A stretch of 64,000 nt of DNA, taken from Colletes latitarsis (lineage: Eukaryota; Arthropoda; Insecta; Hymenoptera; Colletidae). The stretch covers positions 25,917,501 through 25,981,500 of the forward strand of contig NC_135137.1 in assembly GCF_051014445.1 (NCBI RefSeq), in the 5' to 3' direction. The position numbers were made by a program, and so were the translations under genes. The notes under the pieces were generated by a model. It was not told where the DNA came from. It did not search any database and worked only from the letters and a program-made list of their open reading frames with translations. Every line of letters begins with the position of its first letter. The stretch's first letter is position 1. Shown piece after piece: positions 57,936-64,000 of the stretch.

Positions 57936-59144
57936 TTATAGTATCTCACTATCTGAATCGGAATCACTGGATTGGGGAGTGTTGGTTTCTAACATGAGCT
58001 CTGCCGGATTTGGTAGTCTATCTGGAGTATTGTTTTTTAATTTTTTTGTAATTCTATGAATTCTATTTTTAATGCTGCGTTCTTTCAACATTGGGTATAT
58101 TTCAGTCATCATTCTAATTAATGCAGAAGTGTCTTTAGTGTATTCTAGTGCTATTTCAGCTGGATTTTCTACACCAAATACATTTTCAAGGAAGCTATGA
58201 AACTGTGGTAAATTTAGTGGAAAATTGTTATGGGTATCATTAAATAGCGAAGTGGCAGGTTCCAACATTACTCCAATTTTAATAATCGCTGTGTCTAAGG
58301 ATTTATTACGTTTTGGTTTCTTGATTTGCGGTTTGACTTGAGACAAATTTAAATTACTAGATGTATGTCCAGAGTTATTAGCTTGCTTGGTATGCTCATC
58401 AGAATTATCAGTTGAAACGGAAAGTGCCCTTTTATTGCCCACTGGCTTGAGTTGGGATGTTGTTATTTCAGTTACTTCAGTCGTAGTGTGAGGGTTATTC
58501 TCATGTTGTGTATTAGGAGTTGTTTTGTCTATATTGTCGGTCATGGTATTAGTTGAAACACTGTCATTAGAGGATTCAAAATTTGGGCAGACTTTGGCAA
58601 TATGACCTTCCTGATTACAGCGAAAACAATTTAATTTATCCATCGTTATAAAAATTCTATATTGAGTTTCGTCATGAGGAATAATGAATGACTCTGGCAA
58701 ATGTGGGATGTCCTGTGGGTTAATATAGATTTGGCGTCTGAAACTCAGTATATGAGAGAAACCTGGGTCTTGTAATCCCGCTCTAAGAAAGGACATTTTG
58801 GATGTAGTTCTTATATTGTATTTCTTTAATGTATTCTCTATATCTTCATGCGGTATAATAGGAGACACATTTGATAAGATGATTCTTTGTGAGGGCAAAA
58901 TTAATGGTCTTATATCTACCTTGGTTTTATTAATCTCAATACTGTGGTGTTTGGTTGTAAGGTCAGTTACCGTTTTCTTGGAGTCGAGATACATACACAC
59001 TCTGTTGTTAGAAATTTTGGATATAAATCGTATAGAGTTTGATCCTATTAATTTGCCTATCGTCACAGCGTACTCTTTGATAGGGATTCCTTCAATCGAA
59101 TCAATTACAATAGCTTGTTCCTTTTTTGGAAACACATTGTTCAT
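57936..59144 (-). CDS. ORF1: Gag-like RNA-binding protein with CCHC zinc knuckle
   Basis: A 402-codon frame just upstream of ORF2, with an 18-bp gap. The N-terminal 165 residues have no motif I can name, but they follow the length and position of the RNA-recognition-like region of I and Jockey ORF1 proteins. One zinc knuckle lies at C173, C176, H181 and C186 (CFRCNQEGHIAKVC), expected to bind element RNA. Residues 190-290 are rich in T, S, N and K and look disordered, the C-terminal part (about 290-385) is probably helical, and the end is acidic (SDSDSDSEIL). Most I-like ORF1 proteins carry more than one knuckle, so a single one is somewhat reduced. The frame is intact. Confidence 0.88.
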   Translation of the reverse strand: MNNVFPKKEQAIVIDSIEGIPIKEYAVTIGKLIGSNSIRFISKISNNRVCMYLDSKKTVTDLTTKHHSIEINKTKVDIRPLILPSQRIILSNVSPIIPHEDIENTLKKYNIRTTSKMSFLRAGLQDPGFSHILSFRRQIYINPQDIPHLPESFIIPHDETQYRIFITMDKLNCFRCNQEGHIAKVCPNFESSNDSVSTNTMTDNIDKTTPNTQHENNPHTTTEVTEITTSQLKPVGNKRALSVSTDNSDEHTKQANNSGHTSSNLNLSQVKPQIKKPKRNKSLDTAIIKIGVMLEPATSLFNDTHNNFPLNLPQFHSFLENVFGVENPAEIALEYTKDTSALIRMMTEIYPMLKERSIKNRIHRITKKLKNNTPDRLPNPAELMLETNTPQSSDSDSDSEIL

Positions 59145-59435
59145 AATTGCTGATGCATAGGTACGTGGGTTTGCTGTAGTTGCCTGGTTTTTTTTCAGTT
59201 GTCATTTTCGGATTGTTGTTGGTCTTAGTTAGATCCCTGTACTCAGAGATCATGGCTTTCATATCCCCATCACTCATAAATAAAGCATTTATAAGGATGG
59301 GATGTAGAATTTTACGCAGCTAATACTAATGGAAACACAGATACACTTACACCAATGGAATAGCTACAATGCAAACATACGAAAGTGACGTAAACAAAAC
59401 ACAATAGGACAGTGGCACTCGCGAGCTACTGAAAA
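59145..59435 (-). other. 5' UTR of the I-like element
   Basis: Non-coding leader between the promoter region and the ORF1 start. No second open frame of note. Confidence 0.7.
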
Positions 59436-59471
59436 CACGTCCGAACTGCACGACCGCCCAGCAACGACTCC
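59436..59471 (-). promoter_or_regulatory. Likely internal promoter of the I-like element (DPE-like CGGACGTG)
   Basis: On the minus strand the 5' end reads GGAGTCGTTGCTGGGCGG. CGGACGTG follows at +29 to +36 from the base after the target duplication. Jockey- and I-group elements of insects use an internal RNA polymerase II promoter with a downstream element around +28 to +32, often with a CGGACGTG-like sequence. If transcription starts at the A of GGAGTC (59469), GGACG falls exactly at +28 to +32. Confidence 0.55.
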
Positions 59472-59482
59472 CACGGATTGTT

Positions 59483-62400
59483 GTTATTGGCTAAATCCAT
59501 TAAATCCACAAGTACATAGATATATCACATAAGCAAGGTCATGAAGATCCATCGAGTCAGTGTGATCACTAAGAACCTAAAGGTGGAGATTTCTAGACAG
59601 GATTTAAGCGGAGTAAGCGGCTTATCTCCTTGCCCCTATGCCAAAAAGTTTGTGAATTCACGGCAAAGCATGATCTCTGTACAGTATTTCAATCACCATA
59701 GAAAATCTGTAACATAAAACGTATTAACGACCAACAATGTTATATTAGAGCGATAATAAGCATTGTTTGAATTGAATGATGAGGGAAAATATATCAACAA
59801 TTACTTATCTAGGTCAAACTAACCCCTGTAACAATACATATTATAGCGGTATTTCGGGAAAGAGGAAACGTTGGAAATTTTTAAGCCGATTCTTGTATTT
59901 AATCCGTTTGATTACGTTAAAATGATCCAGTCTAAAAAAATTAAAAAACGAAGACGAATTATTACTATTCTTTCAATTTCTTCAATTATTAGTTTAATTT
60001 GTTTTAAAGTGAAGTTTTTTTAAATTACTAATCGAGCTCATTTAATTAATAATTGAGTAACACTCAGCGGTGTTTATGACTTTAAAAGGTATCAAGTTTG
60101 GTACAGACTGACAATATACATAAATATTAGAAATACAATTAGGCAATCTTATAGAAGCAACTATAAATATCAGAGTCAATATTACAAAATTAATTTTATG
60201 AAATTGTGTAATATATTTTCTTTATTTTAAATATTTATAATTGTTAACAGTTCTTTCAATTTCGTAATTTTTGTTATTTTTCAAGTGAACATGCAAGACT
60301 TTATTCGTCTATCTCTGCTTATCTTATACAGTTATCTTAAAATTATAATATATTACGAATACATTGCACATTTTCAGTGCCCAAGACACGAAATTATTTA
60401 TCGTTTAACGAAGTAATAATATGTTTCTTTAAACCTTGTCAAGTTATGTTAAGATATTGATTAATAAAAATAAAAAGTTTTTAATATTTTTCTATATATT
60501 TATGCAACCGTTTTCCCTTTGTTAATATCTTTATAAAAATATTATTAATGCATTTATAAGATTTTCCTAATGAATTGAATTCAAACACTACATCGTTAAA
60601 ATCATATTTGATTAAAATAAATATCTCACTTATCAACACACTTTTGGATGATCGTCACTTTGAATGATATTAGAACATTCTGATTATTAGTTTTTGCAAC
60701 TAACATAATATAGAAAGATGAAATATTGCATGAAGAATGAGCTATATCTTATACTTTATGAATGAAAATAATAATTTACCCCATATTAAAATTTGTAAGG
60801 AACAAATGCCCAATATTCTAGTATTCGATTACACGTGTCTCAATAATCACTATATCAATATAATGTAATGAAACACATAATTATTATATTTTATTGCATT
60901 TATTCATATACTAGAAACAAAATTATTTATAAATTTTCAGAAACTTAATTGTTAGTAATACTCTGTACATGTCAGGTCTGAAATTTTTATTTAATATACG
61001 ACACGTCAATATCAATAAATGTAGAGTATATAGTTCATTAAAAATAAAAGTGACATAATGCTTTTATCAGACAGTTAATAATAATATTAATGAAATAAAT
61101 CAAAAGTGCCAATGTCCAAAATAGTGTTGAAATAACGTATACTTGTCTTATGTGTTACTTGAATCATTTTTTTAGATATTCCACTATAATTAAACAGTGT
61201 TCAAAGAAGGACGTATTTAAACTTATTTTCAATTGAAGAAACTAATTCATTAAGGGACAAATTAATTCATATGACCAAGCACTAATTTATTTACACATCG
61301 GAACTTTCCAGTTGATGTTTCGTAATCTGCCTTATTTATTTTATTCATTTATCGTCTTTATTGTATTTGTCATAAAATAATATAGGAAAGCATGAAATCG
61401 TATAACAAAATAGAACTGTGCAGAAAAAACAATGTGAGAGGAAAAAGGTTTGCGGGATTTATAAAACTTTAACCCCTAAATTGTTCTTTCTCAATTTTGT
61501 CATTTTGTCACTCGCTATCCAAACAATTACTTTAATCGAATCAATATATAACCATAGCTTAAAGAATGAAGATTTTAAATATTACTAATTTTCATCATTG
61601 TTTTGTACATATGTCGGTAGAGAAAGATGAAATATGACAAAGGAATTCCTTGAATGGAATTTCGAAACGCTCAGCTTTCGAGATTGTGAATGGACGATCA
61701 AATCGGTGCAAATTCCCTTTGGTCGAGAATTCGGGATTATAATGAGATTCCAACACCCTGTAGTCTCCAAATATCGTTTTATATCTGATTCCATATCCAG
61801 AACACGATCAAAGATCAAATTATTTGAATGGAAATATCGAACATACCTTGAAGTAACTGAATTTATGGAAATCTCTAGTGCTGTCTATTATTGAACAACA
61901 GTTAATGAAAGTGATTTGCACGTATGATTAACAATAAATAAATGGTAAATGGCTTTTATATTTTTTAAATCTACATACAAATGTACATACATATGTAAAT
62001 AGTGAAATTCCTTAGTCCAGATTAAAAGAATATTTTTGTAGTTTTAAGTTTTCGTACATAGTTGAATCATCAAGGAATTTAAAACGTAATAATATATAAT
62101 ACAGAGATTGATGTTTATGTTTATTTGAAAAGTGAAAATCATTCTGATAAATGGCTTAGAGAACTCTATTTATTACATGAGATGAATTAAGTACATATGT
62201 ATAATGTCTGATTCTCAAAAATATTCTCTTGAGAAAATAATTAATTTATACATGATAACCTGTTTAACGATTACAAGCTATTTTTTGGTAACCATTAATG
62301 ATATCAACAAAATTTTTGTATAGTATTGTAGAAATCCATTGTCCCTTTTATGTAAGAATTTTGTCATACTATAAATAACTAAATATGACAAGATAATGCT

Positions 62401-64000
62401 AGAAGAACTTTAATACAGTGCACAATGGACCAGAAACCCGAAAAAGTAGCCAAAACCAATCTTAAAAATTAACCCTTAACTTATTTTTGTATTCAGAAAT
62501 AGTTGAAATACACATTTTTTGTTTGGTACACCAAACTCTGTTTTGTAGAATAATTCCTATTTCTTTAATATTTAAATTAAAAAACACATTGAGATTAGTA
62601 ACACGATTATTAGTGTAATATTAACGTTATGCATCAATTTACGATTAATGTATAGAATTTCTTATTAGGAATGTGGCAACTAAATCGATAAATTTAATAA
62701 TAAACTATGGTATTTAACATTTTATTGTCAAATTATACTTATTTTTCGCGGAATGTCCACTTTTCGATTTACCATTCCCCAATATTCCACTTCCAATCAA
62801 GGTAAACCAAGCATCAATTTGTTGCATGTAACATATTCTTTAAGTGAAATATGCTACTTTTTCCTGCTTTTATAGTACAATGTAAATTAATGCTGTTTAA
62901 GAGAGATCGTGCGTTTGTAACTGGTCTTTTGAGACAATCACGACTTCGAGTATAAAGTAAGCTCGATGCAGACAAGCATCTTTTCACCAAACGATCATAT
63001 ATCTATCTTCATTGTTTTCAATTGGAAAAATGAAGAAAAACATTTAATCGTGCGACGAAAAACCGCTCGCTTGCATTGGAGCCTTATATTTTACCCCTAC
63101 GCGTGATGATGATTATAAGAGTTCGAAGATACTGATCGGTTTCGTTAAATATTTCGTTCAGCCACAGTTGCAATTGCAGTCTTTAAGGAGTTCGGAGACG
63201 AAACTATTGACCATAGAGAAAGAAAAAAATTAGATGAATTTAATCCATTTGTACGTTAATCTAGTTGAGAGACAAAGTTATACGTATATTTAAATTGAAT
63301 GGTATTGATGTATAATAATAAGCTTAAGAATTATTGCAAGTAATGATAAAGTGTGTAATAATAAGTGCATAGTTATAAGATGCGTAATAAGTGCGTGGTA
63401 ATAAATATCAATTTTTGTTACACTTTAGTTTCTTCCATCATAATATGAAGTAAAAAAAATTTAATTGCCTTTTCAAGCGACCATAATTGATATTCAATAA
63501 ATCTTTACATAGAATTCATAAATAATGATTCAATTTACGAAGCGTTAGATTCTAGAACATATTCCCTCTAAAGGAGACCTGTCTCAAGCATTGAATTATA
63601 TTTTATAAAAATTAAATATTTCCTTGGAGGATACTTGTTCGAGTGATTTTCAACGTTTGAAAGTTGTTTTACCCGCTTTAAAAACAAAACGAAATAAAAA
63701 ATTCTAACGCGTATACAGAATTAAACAAAAATTTGGAAAAAATTCCAATTGGTCATTTCGTAATATCTTTTCATTATTTTCATTTGAACATGCTTCTTTT
63801 GTTCCTTAAATGAATTTTTCTTTCGTTTCTCACAATATTCTTTCGCAGGTAATCTACCTTTGTCTCGTTCTTTATAAATTTCTTGTGTAATGCGAATTTG
63901 TTCTTTTTTTTTCTTGATACAATTGTTGGATAACCTATTGTTGGCCCTGAGTCACTACAAGTCCACACCAATAATTGTAAATAGCCGCTTACGTTCAAAA
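59483..64000. other. Unassigned AT-rich sequence
   Basis: About 4.5 kb with no recognisable gene. Overlapping frames on both strands at 61585-61894 (77 and 86 codons) and a minus-strand frame at 63780-63998 have no family resemblance. A less AT-biased patch lies at about 62900-63200. I see no terminal repeats. Confidence 0.4.

Larger units (their letters stand above)
54083..59471 (-). mobile_element. Full-length I-like non-LTR retrotransposon
   Basis: The 11-bp direct repeat CACGGATTGTT at 54072-54082 and 59472-59482 brackets the element. The 3' end has an A-tail (a T run from 54081 on the plus strand) preceded by the 3' UTR block GTTGATGCGACGTTAAACC, and the 5' UTR is about 327 bp. It encodes ORF1 (Gag-like) and ORF2 (endonuclease, RT, RNase H), separated by 18 bp. 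This organisation fits the I superfamily. The long open frames and clear target duplication make it the youngest recognisable insertion in the window. Confidence 0.92.

Noticed and set aside
58798..59160. 120-codon plus-strand frame opposite ORF1
   Set aside because: Antisense shadow of ORF1.
1..64000. CRISPR arrays, operons, tRNA or rRNA genes
   Set aside because: None seen. The repeated units present are transposon termini and internal tandem units, without CRISPR-like regular repeat-spacer structure.

Overview
This window is AT-rich, non-coding eukaryotic DNA with no bacterial or phage features. The mobile elements (Copia, I-like and Jockey-like non-LTR elements, a Penelope-like fragment, Tc1/mariner elements and many TA-flanked MITEs) point to an insect. 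A hymenopteran is my best guess, but that is inference from general resemblance and I cannot name a species. I recognise no host protein-coding exon, tRNA or rRNA. Most of what can be annotated is layered mobile DNA.

Layout. 0-3.6 kb is a decayed Copia retrotransposon on the minus strand (integrase, RT and RNase H all recognisable), split by a MITE. 3.9-10 kb is a cluster of MITEs of one dominant family ('family 1', ends CAGGGTGTTCGG, TA target duplications), partly nested in a second family ('family 2', ends CAGGGTGTCCACGC). 10-20.8 kb is AT-rich with little recognisable content. 20.8-24 kb holds mariner/Tc1 relics, and 24.6-26 kb two tandem family 1 copies. 26.3-27.0 kb is a GC- and CpG-rich block that may be host regulatory or exonic DNA. 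27.26-28.94 kb is a dead Tc1 element with intact terminal repeats. 29-33 kb has a TTAA-flanked piggyBac-type MITE, another family 1 copy and a Tc1 fragment. 36.6-41.75 kb is a Jockey RT fragment followed by a 4.6-kb imperfect palindrome whose arms each carry a family 1 element; one arm has also received a truncated I-like element. 42-48 kb is mostly featureless. 48.25-51.1 kb is a three-level nest: an interspersed repeat split by a family 2 element, which is itself split by a family 1 element and by an LTR-like insertion. 51.7-53.5 kb has gag-like and Penelope-like fragments. 54.08-59.47 kb is a full-length I-like non-LTR retrotransposon (ORF1 with a CCHC knuckle; ORF2 with endonuclease, RT and RNase H) bounded by an 11-bp target duplication. 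59.5-64 kb shows nothing recognisable.

The most informative structure is the relation between families 1 and 2. Family 2 copies here preserve the empty sites of family 1 insertions, so the TA duplication can be read directly. Both family 1 insertions sit at the equivalent TA in the family 2 arm. A family 2 loop still encodes the C-terminal tail of an IS630/Tc1-type DDE transposase. Eleven family 1 copies or partial copies fill about 7.6 kb, roughly 12% of the window, and carry two unrelated cores under the same termini.
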